A stretch of DNA of 64,000 nucleotides from a virus. Position 1 is the first letter of the stretch, and each line of letters begins with the position of its first letter. This document shows, piece by piece, positions 7,453-15,904 of this stretch. The notes beneath the pieces are model-generated. The model did not search any database and was not told the DNA's origin. It saw only the letters and a program-made list of their open reading frames with translations. The stretch covers positions 19,936 to 83,935 of IMG/VR virus record IMGVR_UViG_3300021138_002231; one strand, 5' to 3'. The translations under genes were made by a program, and so were the position numbers.

Positions 7453-9959
7453 ATATTGATATTCTGAAATCTTGTGTTATCTTGGATCATTAATTCCTCT
7501 CTTTCATATGCACCTTTCTTTATGATATTTTCGCATGCTCTTAAAATATATGCATATCTATCAGAATTTTCTATTTGCATATAATATTCAATATCATTTA
7601 GTAATTTACCAAATTCTACATATTTTTGATTTTCAAGCATTTTCAACTCTTCATATTTTTCACGAATGTCTTGAATACTTTCTTTTTTAAATAAATTAAA
7701 TTCATTTAATTTATTTAAATATGCAATGTAGTTTTCTTTACTTTTATCTTTAGAATATGTATTCCATAAATTTGTACATTCAAAAAGATATTCATTATAT
7801 TCATTATAATAATTAAACATAAGTTGTGTATTGATTAATGGCATTTCACCGACGCCAACCATTGCTAAACGATTGTAGAGAATCGCGTCATATTTAGCAA
7901 TGAAACTTCGTATTAATGCTTCTTCAGGGCTTACGGTGCGATTTGTGTATCTACCATTTGAATCAACAACTAAAAATTTATGAACATCACAGTTAGGATT
8001 ATGACAAACTTTTTTATGTTCGATTAAATTATGAGAGGCAATGCAATAATTAATGTTGTTGACATCTATTGCTGGATTTCTATAGATAATAGAAGCCTCA
8101 TCGAGCTTGTTCATAATCACAGAATCATCTTTAATATCCTTTTCTTCAAAATAAATAGCGCTGCTATCTATAATATTTGAAGCAAAATTCTCTGTCATTT
8201 TTTTCCATTCAGTTTTTACTGAGTATTTGTCGCCAATTGTTGCATTTGACCCTGCTGTTAATTCATTTCCATATTTCGAAGATTTAGCAATACTACCATC
8301 TGGTAAATATAAGTTTTTATCAAGGTTATATCGTTTAGTATTTGACAACATTCCATAATATTCACCTACAAAAACGACTTTTTCTTTGATAACAGGATGA
8401 TATAATCCAGATTCATCTTGTTCCCAATGAGAAATAACATCACATGGAATAACAAAATCAACAATATAATTCATACTTCCTGATTTATCAAAATCAGGTG
8501 CTGTTATAGATATACGTTGAGGAACAGCAGCAAGACCATACGATCTTAATTTATTAATAATAGCCCTTTCTGGTCCTGAATCAATATTAAAACAAGTATA
8601 AACTTCATCTTTGTGTATTCTTCCACCCAATGCATAAATGGGATCATCTTTATCATATCCAATGTCTAGTAACATGTCTCTAAATTTACTTAAAGTTTTC
8701 TCGCAAATTTGTTCATAACAATATTTTAGACATTGTTCTACTTCATTTCTTGGAACAGTATTTCGATCTGTTAAAACTAAATGTAATCTTTCAATTGCAT
8801 TTGAAGAATTGCTGCTTAAAAATTCGTCAATGTATTGTTTAAATACAGGCAAAATAACTTCATCATCTTTTCTGCGTTCTTCAATTGCTAAGTTATACTC
8901 TTCTTTATTAGTTGGCTTAGGCATTTTATAAAAAAATACATTTTCGCATTTCTTAATGCTAGAATCTTCAACTTTATCCCATCTTATGCCTAAAGGCAAT
9001 AAAATATCAGAATATGCGTTTATTGGCATAGGATCAGGCATGATGCTTTTATTAATTTCTAGTTCATTTTCATCTTTGCCTAAATGACTCCAAATTTGTC
9101 CTGCTCTAGTACCGTCATTATTATCTCTAACTAGATTATTTATAAAAGGGATACTTGATAAGTCTGTTTCGTTAAAACATTCCAGAATGTTTTTATCTTT
9201 TAATAATTCTATTCTATTGTCTTTAGTTGGCAACAAAAACAAAGCCATGATAATGTCATCTGTTAAATTAGGACATTGTGTTTTTTTTGACCTTAAATCA
9301 TTAATTTTTTGTTTAATGTCATTGCGTAACTGTTCAATTGTTAATGTTCTTTTTGATAAAACAGCCTTCTTTTGCATTTCTATATTGGCTTGATTAAAAA
9401 AAGCAGCCAATAAATTTTTGCCCTCTTTTTCAGAAAAGAAATTTATAGTTGGTTCGGTAGCATAAGATGCCAATTCTTCTGAATGTAGTGATAAAACCTT
9501 TTTAATTAATTCCTGTTTTAATTGATTAACAAATGAATTATAAGCACTTGTAGGCATTCCTAATGGCTTACCTTCTCTCCCAATATCTTGAGGCTTAACT
9601 TTTTCTTGATATTGAATATTAAACTCATCAAATAACTTTTTAGCCAATGCTTCATTTTCTTGAATTGCTTTTGAATATTCATTAATCTTTTTTATAACAA
9701 GATCACTACCTGGTTTATATGGTGAATTTTGAAAACCAGATAAAACAACACCAAAAACATCTGCTGATTCAATTGCCATATCACCAATATATTTAGTAAT
9801 TTCGCCTGACAATTGAACGTATTTTTCAGGATTTTCTAATATTTGTGAGATTTTTTTGTTAATTTCTTCTTGATTTTGTGTTAAAAAAGGCAGAGCGATT
9901 TTTTCTTCTTGAAATTCCGCTAATAACTGTCTGTATTTTTTAAAATTAAAACCACGCAT
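7449..9959 (-). CDS. Unknown 836-aa phage protein with possible nuclease core
   Basis: No family is recognised. The N-terminal 250 residues are helical and charged. A cysteine/histidine cluster, HKKVCHNPNCDVH, lies in the C-terminal third, and the last 150 residues are helical again. Residues 460-540 have a layout like PD-(D/E)XK nucleases of the Vsr/DUF559 type: Glu464 in GPERAIINKL, Asp501 in YIVDFVIPCD and Glu533 in VFVGEYYGML. The last would sit where those families have 'EvDG'. The usual lysine is not evident, so activity is only a hypothesis. The start has a good AGGTGAG ribosome site 6 bases before the ATG, but it lies inside the arm of a long hairpin (9961-10035). Confidence 0.7.
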   Translation of the reverse strand: MRGFNFKKYRQLLAEFQEEKIALPFLTQNQEEINKKISQILENPEKYVQLSGEITKYIGDMAIESADVFGVVLSGFQNSPYKPGSDLVIKKINEYSKAIQENEALAKKLFDEFNIQYQEKVKPQDIGREGKPLGMPTSAYNSFVNQLKQELIKKVLSLHSEELASYATEPTINFFSEKEGKNLLAAFFNQANIEMQKKAVLSKRTLTIEQLRNDIKQKINDLRSKKTQCPNLTDDIIMALFLLPTKDNRIELLKDKNILECFNETDLSSIPFINNLVRDNNDGTRAGQIWSHLGKDENELEINKSIMPDPMPINAYSDILLPLGIRWDKVEDSSIKKCENVFFYKMPKPTNKEEYNLAIEERRKDDEVILPVFKQYIDEFLSSNSSNAIERLHLVLTDRNTVPRNEVEQCLKYCYEQICEKTLSKFRDMLLDIGYDKDDPIYALGGRIHKDEVYTCFNIDSGPERAIINKLRSYGLAAVPQRISITAPDFDKSGSMNYIVDFVIPCDVISHWEQDESGLYHPVIKEKVVFVGEYYGMLSNTKRYNLDKNLYLPDGSIAKSSKYGNELTAGSNATIGDKYSVKTEWKKMTENFASNIIDSSAIYFEEKDIKDDSVIMNKLDEASIIYRNPAIDVNNINYCIASHNLIEHKKVCHNPNCDVHKFLVVDSNGRYTNRTVSPEEALIRSFIAKYDAILYNRLAMVGVGEMPLINTQLMFNYYNEYNEYLFECTNLWNTYSKDKSKENYIAYLNKLNEFNLFKKESIQDIREKYEELKMLENQKYVEFGKLLNDIEYYMQIENSDRYAYILRACENIIKKGAYEREELMIQDNTRFQNINI

Positions 9960-9960
9960 A

Positions 9961-10035
9961 AAAATCTCACCTATTTTCTTTTATACTGTTTTTAAGTTTA
10001 AAATTCCTTGAAACAGTATTGATAGGTGAGATTTT
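9961..10035 (-). promoter_or_regulatory. Nested hairpin covering the ribosome site of the 836-aa gene
   Basis: The outer arms 9961-9974 and 10022-10035 are perfect 14-base complements. The inner arms 9983-9991 and 10011-10019 are perfect 9-base complements. On the minus strand the 3' outer arm contains AGGTGAG and is followed by T5 and the ATG. The structure could therefore act as an intrinsic terminator for the upstream operon, as a lid on the ribosome site, or as both. No metabolite-binding riboswitch class is recognised. Confidence 0.6.
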
Positions 10036-10037
10036 GT

Positions 10038-10457
10038 TTAAATTTCTTCTTCACATGACGGAATAAATTCCAAGTTCAAATGTGTAGCCGCTAAATCAGC
10101 CCCAATTTCCACAGCAGAAATAAATGGCATTAATTCCTCTTCATCTTCTAAGCCATGCATAAAATATACACTAATTTGATTTTCAATTCCAGTAGAATCA
10201 ATAACAAAAATAGGTAATGCAAACATAGATACGTAATCGTCGGATATGAATATTTTACCTTTATTAATAGGATGTAAACCTATTTGTACACAAGTGGTTT
10301 CATTCTTTTCATGATAATGCATAACAGCTTCATATGCTAAATCATGCCAATCTTCAATAAATGAATCTTTTAATAAATCTACATATGCATTACGTATTTG
10401 TTCAAAAGCTGGATGTAAGGGAATAATTGCCAAATTTGTGCGCTGAGATTCCACCAT
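10038..10457 (-). CDS. Unknown 139-aa protein, last gene of the dnaK operon
   Basis: Not recognised. A soluble, acidic protein of 139 residues with no signal peptide or membrane segment; the C-terminus ends CEEEI. It contains the segment SVYFMHGLEDEEELMPFISAV... followed by a small helix, giving an alternating alpha/beta pattern. Its start codon overlaps the stop of the MerC-like gene by one base (TAATG), so translation is likely coupled. It is followed by the nested hairpin at 9961-10035. Nothing in the sequence gives a function. Confidence 0.65.
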   Translation of the reverse strand: MVESQRTNLAIIPLHPAFEQIRNAYVDLLKDSFIEDWHDLAYEAVMHYHEKNETTCVQIGLHPINKGKIFISDDYVSMFALPIFVIDSTGIENQISVYFMHGLEDEEELMPFISAVEIGADLAATHLNLEFIPSCEEEI

Positions 10458-10885
10458 TATTTATTGTCCTCCGCGTGTTCGTGATGACATACTGTGCAAG
10501 AATGGCATAGTTTATGATTAATAAAATGCGAACAGGCCACCATAAAACCACCAATAACTAACATTAACACATAAATGTCAAAAGTATGATGTATTTTAAC
10601 ATATTCATGTAAAATTCTTCCAATGGCTAAAAATGTCAGTCCGACAGATAAAATTGCCAAAGCTAATTTTGATTTATGCTTGGTATATCCAAAGCATAAA
10701 CTCGTTACACCAATGCCAGCACTAGAAGCGAATAATAGCCATTCCATTGTTTCACTGGCAAAAAAACTTAATCCTATAATTGGGAATAGAGTAATAACTA
10801 ATGGCATCAGTGCGCAATGTATTGCGCACAAGAAAGAAGCAGTTGCTCCTACTTTGTCTAATTTTGAATGTGTTTTTAATTTCAT
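10457..10885 (-). CDS. MerC-domain integral membrane protein
   Basis: MerC proteins are small inner-membrane proteins linked to mercuric-ion uptake in mer operons, and many homologues have unknown metal roles. The family signature is clear: DKVGATASFLCAIHCALMP near residues 10-28, with the paired Cys20 and Cys24 and His23. About four hydrophobic helices follow over 142 residues. The C-terminus is rich in Cys and His (CHSCTVCHHEH) and may bind metal. The start overlaps the rnhB stop by ATGA, and the stop overlaps the next gene's start. There are no merR, merA or merT genes here, so classical mercury resistance is not supported. It is a surprising passenger in a phage genome. Confidence 0.75.
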   Translation of the reverse strand: MKLKTHSKLDKVGATASFLCAIHCALMPLVITLFPIIGLSFFASETMEWLLFASSAGIGVTSLCFGYTKHKSKLALAILSVGLTFLAIGRILHEYVKIHHTFDIYVLMLVIGGFMVACSHFINHKLCHSCTVCHHEHAEDNK

Positions 10886-11556
10886 AATGCATCTATTAGA
10901 TCAGATAGATTTATCTCATCTTTATTATTGTTGTTTGTAAAGCCTTTTATGTTATAAGAATAACGATGAACTCCTTTAATCATGCCATATTTTTTAACAG
11001 CCTGCTTATGTTCTTCATTAATATATCCTTTATGATTCTCAAATTTATAGTCAGGATATTTTTCAGCCAATTCCATAATATATTCATCTCTTGCAACTTT
11101 AGCTAACACAGATGCTGCGGCTATACTTAAACTCGTAGCATCTCCTTTAACAATCATATTATATGGTTTAAGAGTAAACGACGTTGTTTGATCAACTAAA
11201 TAAATATTTACTTGTTTCTCTATTTGAGACGAACATTGTTTTGCCGCCATTTCCATTGCCTGACGATTTGCCCAAGATAATCCCTTTTTGTCAATATCTT
11301 TTGCATCTATAAAAAATACACTCCATGCAAGTGCCAAATTTTTAATTTTATCAATCAATTCGACTCTTGTATCGTGCGAGAGCTGTTTACTATCATTAAG
11401 ACCTGAAATAGTGGCATTTTCTGGTAATATACAAGCTCCTGCTACTAATGGACCAGCCCAACAACCACGAGCAACTTCATCAATACCACAAATGACAGGA
11501 CCGTGTATTGATCTTATATTATTGTCATATTGAGCAAGTTTCTCATGAGCTTTCAT
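10882..11556 (-). CDS. rnhB: Ribonuclease HII
   Basis: Cleaves the RNA strand of RNA-DNA hybrids, including RNA primers and misincorporated ribonucleotides. At 224 residues it has typical length. The catalytic carboxylates are visible: Asp26 and Glu27 in GIDEVARG, Asp122 in LVDQTT and Asp157 in VARDEY. KGDATSLSIAAASVLAKV and HKGYINEEH...HRYSYN match conserved RNase HII segments. The usual GRGP loop reads ARGCWAGP, a mild deviation. The gene begins 17 bases after the dnaK stop and overlaps the MerC-like gene by 4 bases, so it is in the same operon. It probably supports replication of the large phage genome. Confidence 0.95.
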   Translation of the reverse strand: MKAHEKLAQYDNNIRSIHGPVICGIDEVARGCWAGPLVAGACILPENATISGLNDSKQLSHDTRVELIDKIKNLALAWSVFFIDAKDIDKKGLSWANRQAMEMAAKQCSSQIEKQVNIYLVDQTTSFTLKPYNMIVKGDATSLSIAAASVLAKVARDEYIMELAEKYPDYKFENHKGYINEEHKQAVKKYGMIKGVHRYSYNIKGFTNNNNKDEINLSDLIDAL

Positions 11557-11573
11557 AGTGTATTCTACGTGTT

Positions 11574-13322
11574 TTATTCTGAATTTATAAGCGATTCCGC
11601 AATCAAACTCAATTGTTTACTAGCCATTTTAAGAATATCTTCTGTAGAAGTTACAAGTCCGCGTAATAATTCAAGATTTTCATTTGTTTGTCCTTGCTCT
11701 AAAGACGGTAACAAATCTTCTAATTCGTAAATAAGTTCTTCTGTAAAATAATCTCTATTGTCTCTTAATAATTCTTCAACTTGAATTAATTGATCTCTAA
11801 CTACACTTTGCAAGTTAGATGTAATTGTAAACAGAGCATCTTCTTCTTTGTTTTCTTCTGCTTCTTTAAGCATTCTTTGCACTTCTTCAGAGGATAATGA
11901 AGAATTTCCTGTTAAAGTAATCGATTTAGACAATCCTGTAATCTTATCAATCGCAGAGACTGAAAGTATACCATTTGCATCAACATCAAACGTGACTTCG
12001 ATTTGTGGTGCTCCTCTTGGTGCTGGATCAACTTCAAGACTAAATTTACCCAAGAATTTATTATCTTTTGTTTGTGGCCTTTCGCCCTGATATACTTTAA
12101 TTTCAACTAATTTTTGATTATCTTCTGCTGTGGAGTAAATATCTGAAAATGATGCTGGTACAGGAGTATTGCGTTCAATCATTTTCGTCATTACTCCGCC
12201 TGCTGTTTCAATTCCTAATGTTAGAGGACTTACATCAACAAGATAAATTTCTTTATCTGATTGTCCAGAAAGAACACTGGCCTGTATTGCTGCACCAATC
12301 GCAACAGCTTCGTCGGGATTAATGGATCGATTTGGCACTTTGCCTGTCCATAATTCTACAGATTCTGCAATTTTAGGAACTCTTGTACTTCCGCCAACAA
12401 ATACGACTTCATCAATTTCAGAATAAGTAATTTTAGCATCAAGTATTGCTTGGTCTACGCATTTTTTAGCCTTTTCAATGAGTTCTTCTATTTCTTTTTC
12501 GAATTCTTGTCTGGTTACTGTAACTTTAAGATGTTTTGGCAGGCCATTTTCATGATAGAAATATGGTATATATACGTTACTGCTCTTGCTGGATGTTAGT
12601 TCTTTTTTAAGCTTTTCAGCGGCTTCTCTTAATCGAACTTTCATATTCTCATCTAATACGTCTTCTTGAATTTCTGCTTTAGAAAGAATGATTTTTTCTA
12701 GTTTTTGATCAAAATCATCTCCACCCAAAAAGGTATCTCCGCTTGTAGATTGAACTAAGAAATCCATACCATCAAGTATTTTAAGGATTGTTACGTCAAA
12801 TGTCCCGCCTCCCAAATCAAAGACAAGAACAGTTTCATCTTTATTTTTATCTAATCCATACGCTAAAGATGCGGCAGTAGGTTCGTTTATAATTCTAAGA
12901 ACTTTTAATCCTGCTAATTCTCCAGCTATAGTTGTAGATTTACGTTGATCATTATTAAAGTATGCTGGAACCGTAATAACAACAGCTTCTACTGTATCAT
13001 TAAGAAATGATTCTGCATCTTCTTTAAGTTTTTTAAGTATTTCAGATGATATTTCTTCTGGAGAAAATTCTTTATCATTAAGCATTAGTCGATCATTAGT
13101 TCCCATACGTCTTTTAATAGAACGTATTGTGGATGAGGGGTTCATTAATTCTTGATCAACTGCTGGTGCTCCAACAAGTTTTTCTTTATCTTGTGTGTAT
13201 GCAAATACAGACGGAGTTGTTCTTCCTCCTTCACTACTAGGAATAACTTCAGGGATTCCTTTATCATTTACATATGCAATACAAGAATTTGTAGTTCCAA
13301 GATCAATTCCAATTACTTTCAT
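11574..13322 (-). CDS. dnaK: Hsp70 chaperone DnaK
   Basis: ATP-dependent chaperone of 582 residues. The ATPase domain begins with the phosphate-binding loop IGIDLGTTNSC and contains FDLGGGTFDVTIL and VFVGGSTRVPKI; it ends near residue 360. The substrate-binding beta domain follows, with VDVSPLTLGIETAGG and EIKVYQGER, then a helical lid. The protein is about 50 residues shorter than E. coli DnaK and lacks an acidic EEV-type tail. Its partner DnaJ is encoded 3.8 kb away on the same strand, and no grpE is seen in the window. An AAAGAG-type ribosome site lies upstream. A palindromic terminator sits between this gene and the upstream zinc-ribbon gene, so dnaK may have its own promoter or depend on read-through. 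Confidence 0.97.
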   Translation of the reverse strand: MKVIGIDLGTTNSCIAYVNDKGIPEVIPSSEGGRTTPSVFAYTQDKEKLVGAPAVDQELMNPSSTIRSIKRRMGTNDRLMLNDKEFSPEEISSEILKKLKEDAESFLNDTVEAVVITVPAYFNNDQRKSTTIAGELAGLKVLRIINEPTAASLAYGLDKNKDETVLVFDLGGGTFDVTILKILDGMDFLVQSTSGDTFLGGDDFDQKLEKIILSKAEIQEDVLDENMKVRLREAAEKLKKELTSSKSSNVYIPYFYHENGLPKHLKVTVTRQEFEKEIEELIEKAKKCVDQAILDAKITYSEIDEVVFVGGSTRVPKIAESVELWTGKVPNRSINPDEAVAIGAAIQASVLSGQSDKEIYLVDVSPLTLGIETAGGVMTKMIERNTPVPASFSDIYSTAEDNQKLVEIKVYQGERPQTKDNKFLGKFSLEVDPAPRGAPQIEVTFDVDANGILSVSAIDKITGLSKSITLTGNSSLSSEEVQRMLKEAEENKEEDALFTITSNLQSVVRDQLIQVEELLRDNRDYFTEELIYELEDLLPSLEQGQTNENLELLRGLVTSTEDILKMASKQLSLIAESLINSE

Positions 13323-13356
13323 ATTTTCAACTCTTTTTATTTATTTTGAGTTCAAT

Positions 13357-13398
13357 TATACAAAAAGAATTGGAAATATTTCCAATTCTTTTTGTATA
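13357..13398 (-). terminator. Perfect 42-base palindrome upstream of dnaK
   Basis: Perfect 21-base arms (13357-13377 and 13378-13398), with A5 and T5 runs near the ends. It lies 4 bases after the stop of the zinc-ribbon gene and 34 bases before the dnaK start. It has the same form as the terminators at 3500 and 15902. Confidence 0.82.
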
Positions 13399-13402
13399 CA
13401 AT

Positions 13403-13756
13403 CTATTTATCTTCAGGCAATTGATTAGAAGCTCCAGGCTTATAACCTGGATAAAGTGTTTTAAGCGGATTGCCTGTTTCTAACTTTTTGCGCATCTTTT
13501 CAATTTCTTTAGTAGTAATAGGGGATTCAAGTTTGACAATACGAGGATCGCGTGGTAAATTTTCTTTATATCCATGAACCATCGAAAGCATTTGAGTGAC
13601 TTTAAACGTGTCTTTACATTTGGGGCATCGCATAATTGCGAATGCTTCAACTTCATTTTTAGGAAGCCATCCTAAATGTGATTCTTGATAAAAAGGATGC
13701 CTACAATTTCTGTTTGCACATCGTTTGGGCATACCGAAGATGACTTGGTTAAACAT
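13403..13756 (-). CDS. Small zinc-ribbon protein, 117 aa
   Basis: Four cysteines, C13, C18, C44 and C47 (CANRNC and CPKC), with His20 nearby, form a likely zinc ribbon in the first 50 residues. The rest is charged and proline-containing, ending in a flexible basic tail. The fold suggests nucleic-acid or protein binding, but no family can be named. AAGGAG followed by GAGG precedes the ATG. The gene is the first of its leftward unit and is separated from dnaK by a strong palindromic terminator. Confidence 0.7.
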   Translation of the reverse strand: MFNQVIFGMPKRCANRNCRHPFYQESHLGWLPKNEVEAFAIMRCPKCKDTFKVTQMLSMVHGYKENLPRDPRIVKLESPITTKEIEKMRKKLETGNPLKTLYPGYKPGASNQLPEDK

Positions 13757-13980
13757 GCTTCCTCACACTCCTTACTAGGAATATTGTTATATTCTCTATA
13801 ATGATAATTATTGCCTTTATATATTAAAATTATTATTTTAATATAATTTTAACACAAAATAGGAATTTTTTGTTAAAATTATTCTATAATATATATGGCG
13901 TCAAAGATGAATACAAATAGTTCGTTGAGGAACTAGCTCTCGTTGTTGAGACAATATCACATACAAGGAGATTTACTATT
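13757..13980. promoter_or_regulatory. Divergent intergenic region, very AT-rich
   Basis: This gap separates the leftward zinc-ribbon/dnaK genes from a small rightward ORF. It is extremely AT-rich from 13770 to 13900. A TATAAT at 13885-13890 could be a rightward -10 element, although no good -35 is seen. Downstream, 13907-13936 is a 9-codon ORF overlapping a small stem (TAGTTC 13918-13923 with GAACTA 13930-13935). AAGGAG at 13965-13970 then serves the 34-codon ORF. It looks like a structured leader, but no known RNA class is recognised. Confidence 0.4.
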
Positions 13981-14085
13981 ATGAAAAAATTCCTCAAAGA
14001 ATTTATCACAAATTGGGAAATCATGCTAACACACGCAATGTGCGTCCAGTATGGAATTCCGAAAATCGAAGATAAAATTCGCTAA
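13981..14085 (+). CDS. Putative 34-aa small protein
   Basis: A short ORF with a strong AAGGAG ribosome site 10 bases before the ATG. The peptide starts MKKFLKEFITNWEIML and ends KIEDKIR. It is mildly amphipathic and basic, with no confident membrane segment. It is the only plus-strand gene between 7452 and the right edge. It converges on the helicase gene, whose stop overlaps its last codons. The good ribosome site and the leader region before it are the only support for translation; function is unknown. Confidence 0.45.
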   Translation: MKKFLKEFITNWEIMLTHAMCVQYGIPKIEDKIR

Positions 14086-15890
14086 ACTATCTCTAAAGTC
14101 CATGCTCTTTCGTTATTATATACTTGTTTACGAACTGAAGCATGTTCTTTAAACTCTCTCTGCTGGCTAAGGAAATCAATGACGATAGCCTCAGATTTAC
14201 CATTTTCAATGGATTCTTCAATGTTTTTTCCTACACAACGAAGAACACGTCCGATGGCCTGATAAGTGGTGATTGTTGATTTATTTGATCCAGCAAGAAT
14301 CAACACCGTCACTTTCGGGGCATCAATACCTGTATTTGCCCATTTCGTAGCAATTACAATCGTTTCGTTCCTTTCTAACTTATCAAGCATTCTTCGTCTA
14401 TAATCTTTCTCTTCTTCGTTCGGATCATCATCTTCATCTTCTTTAGCTCCAGTTCCAGGAATAAAGACTGAATTTTTAATCATACTTTCAAGAAGATAAC
14501 CATGATCTTTTTGATCCACAAGAATAAGAACAGGTTTCCCCTCTTCCATAAAGGCTTCGGCAAATTGTTTAATGCGATAATTTCTTTCCCAATTATTGAT
14601 TATATTGATATTATATGTATCTTGATACGTTTTACCACTTTTATGATATCCTATTTTAACAAGAAATATTCTAGGTGGAACTAAATAGCCCATTTCAATT
14701 AAATCAGAGCTAGAAACAGAAATTACTTTTCTGCCAAGCGATCCTTCCATTCTAATTTCTTGATTGTCTTCGCGCCAAGGAGTTGCGGAAAGTCCTATTT
14801 TATAATATGCATTTTTGGCATAATTACTTAACTCTTCAACAATAACTGCCGCGAGATGTGCTTCATCAACAATAAAAGCTTTGCATTCTTGAATAAGTTT
14901 TCTTACAGATTGTTTCTGCTCAATCAATTTGATTTTATCATTTAATGCCTTTTCTTCATCTAAATACACTTTTTTAACATCTTTAATTAAAGCTTTAAAA
15001 TCTTTGTCGTATTTAGCCTGGTGTGTTTTGATTTCTTTTTCAATTTTAATTTGTTTTTTGGGATCAGTTTCTAATTTTAAAGATTTATTTAAATTGTTAA
15101 TTATTAATAATTGTTCATTTAAAGATTCTTTTGCGGTCTTTTCTACTTTTTCATATTGTGTTTTAGCTTTATCATAAGCAGATTTGATTTGTTCTAAAGT
15201 TCGTGTTTTGGAATTTTCTTCTGAAACAAGTTTTTTTGCACTTTCTGAATATTTCACATCAAAAGCAGTAAGCGCAGTTTGATAAGTGACAATGTTAATT
15301 CCCTCAAGATTTAAATCACATTTTCCGCCACCCGCAATGCCAATTTTTACAGGTTTTCCGTCTTTACGAATATATTTATGAAATTCTTCTTGAGTTTGAT
15401 TTAGCAAAGAAATAGAAGGAACTATAAAGATAACAGGAGATACTGAAAATTCAGCCAGCATTTCACATGAAAGCATGGTTTTGCCTGCTCCAGTTCCTAG
15501 TTCTAGCATAGCTCTTGTGTACTTTTTAGCTAATTTAGGAGCTTCGATTTGATATGGCCTTAATTTTTTGTTGCCGAAATCACATGTAATTTGATAATTC
15601 TGTTCAGGCTTTGGTCTTGTATCCTCTATTTTGTAATCAATTTCATTTTTCTTGAAAAACTTCACAACACGAGGGACTAATCCAGTGGGAAGCGATTGAG
15701 AAGCTTTACGATAAAGTGATATTCGTCCATCCCACAAGCCTTCTTTAACTTTGGGTGCCCATTCTATATTAGGAGGCATATAACTAAGTTCTTGGCGTAT
15801 AGATTCATGAAAATCTTTATTGATGGTATAACTTTCATGAATTTGACCAATTAATTTAGCTTGGACATTATCAATTAAAATTCTTATCAT
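14082..15890 (-). CDS. UvsW-like superfamily 2 DNA helicase
   Basis: A 602-residue helicase like T4 UvsW, which remodels branched DNA and R-loops in recombination-dependent replication. The N-terminal domain (1-105) contains a segment like the UvsW substrate-binding region (GLWDGRISLY). The motor motifs are Q-like RPYQIEA, Walker A GTGAGKT at 132-138, DEAH at 342-345, GLSATP near 367-371, TGIDAPKV and QAIGRVLR. A lysine- and glutamate-rich coiled coil (about 215-332) is inserted between the VTYQT strand and the DEAH motif, which is unusual for UvsW. No Shine-Dalgarno sequence precedes the ATG. Instead a TATAAT lies 8 bases upstream, right behind a terminator hairpin. Confidence 0.88.
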   Translation of the reverse strand: MIRILIDNVQAKLIGQIHESYTINKDFHESIRQELSYMPPNIEWAPKVKEGLWDGRISLYRKASQSLPTGLVPRVVKFFKKNEIDYKIEDTRPKPEQNYQITCDFGNKKLRPYQIEAPKLAKKYTRAMLELGTGAGKTMLSCEMLAEFSVSPVIFIVPSISLLNQTQEEFHKYIRKDGKPVKIGIAGGGKCDLNLEGINIVTYQTALTAFDVKYSESAKKLVSEENSKTRTLEQIKSAYDKAKTQYEKVEKTAKESLNEQLLIINNLNKSLKLETDPKKQIKIEKEIKTHQAKYDKDFKALIKDVKKVYLDEEKALNDKIKLIEQKQSVRKLIQECKAFIVDEAHLAAVIVEELSNYAKNAYYKIGLSATPWREDNQEIRMEGSLGRKVISVSSSDLIEMGYLVPPRIFLVKIGYHKSGKTYQDTYNINIINNWERNYRIKQFAEAFMEEGKPVLILVDQKDHGYLLESMIKNSVFIPGTGAKEDEDDDPNEEEKDYRRRMLDKLERNETIVIATKWANTGIDAPKVTVLILAGSNKSTITTYQAIGRVLRCVGKNIEESIENGKSEAIVIDFLSQQREFKEHASVRKQVYNNERAWTLEIV

Positions 15891-15893
15891 AAC

Positions 15894-15904
15894 ATTATAT
15901 TATA
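15894..15904 (-). promoter_or_regulatory. Overlapping TATAAT elements before the helicase gene
   Basis: On the minus strand TATAATATAAT precedes the helicase ATG. The upstream copy (15899-15904) ends 8 bases before the start codon, the same spacing as at 6920-6925. The terminator just upstream implies a new promoter here. No ribosome site fits between the element and the ATG, so a leaderless transcript is possible. Confidence 0.35.

Noticed and set aside
10457-10885. Mercury resistance operon
   Set aside because: Only a MerC-type protein is present; merR, merT, merP and merA are absent.
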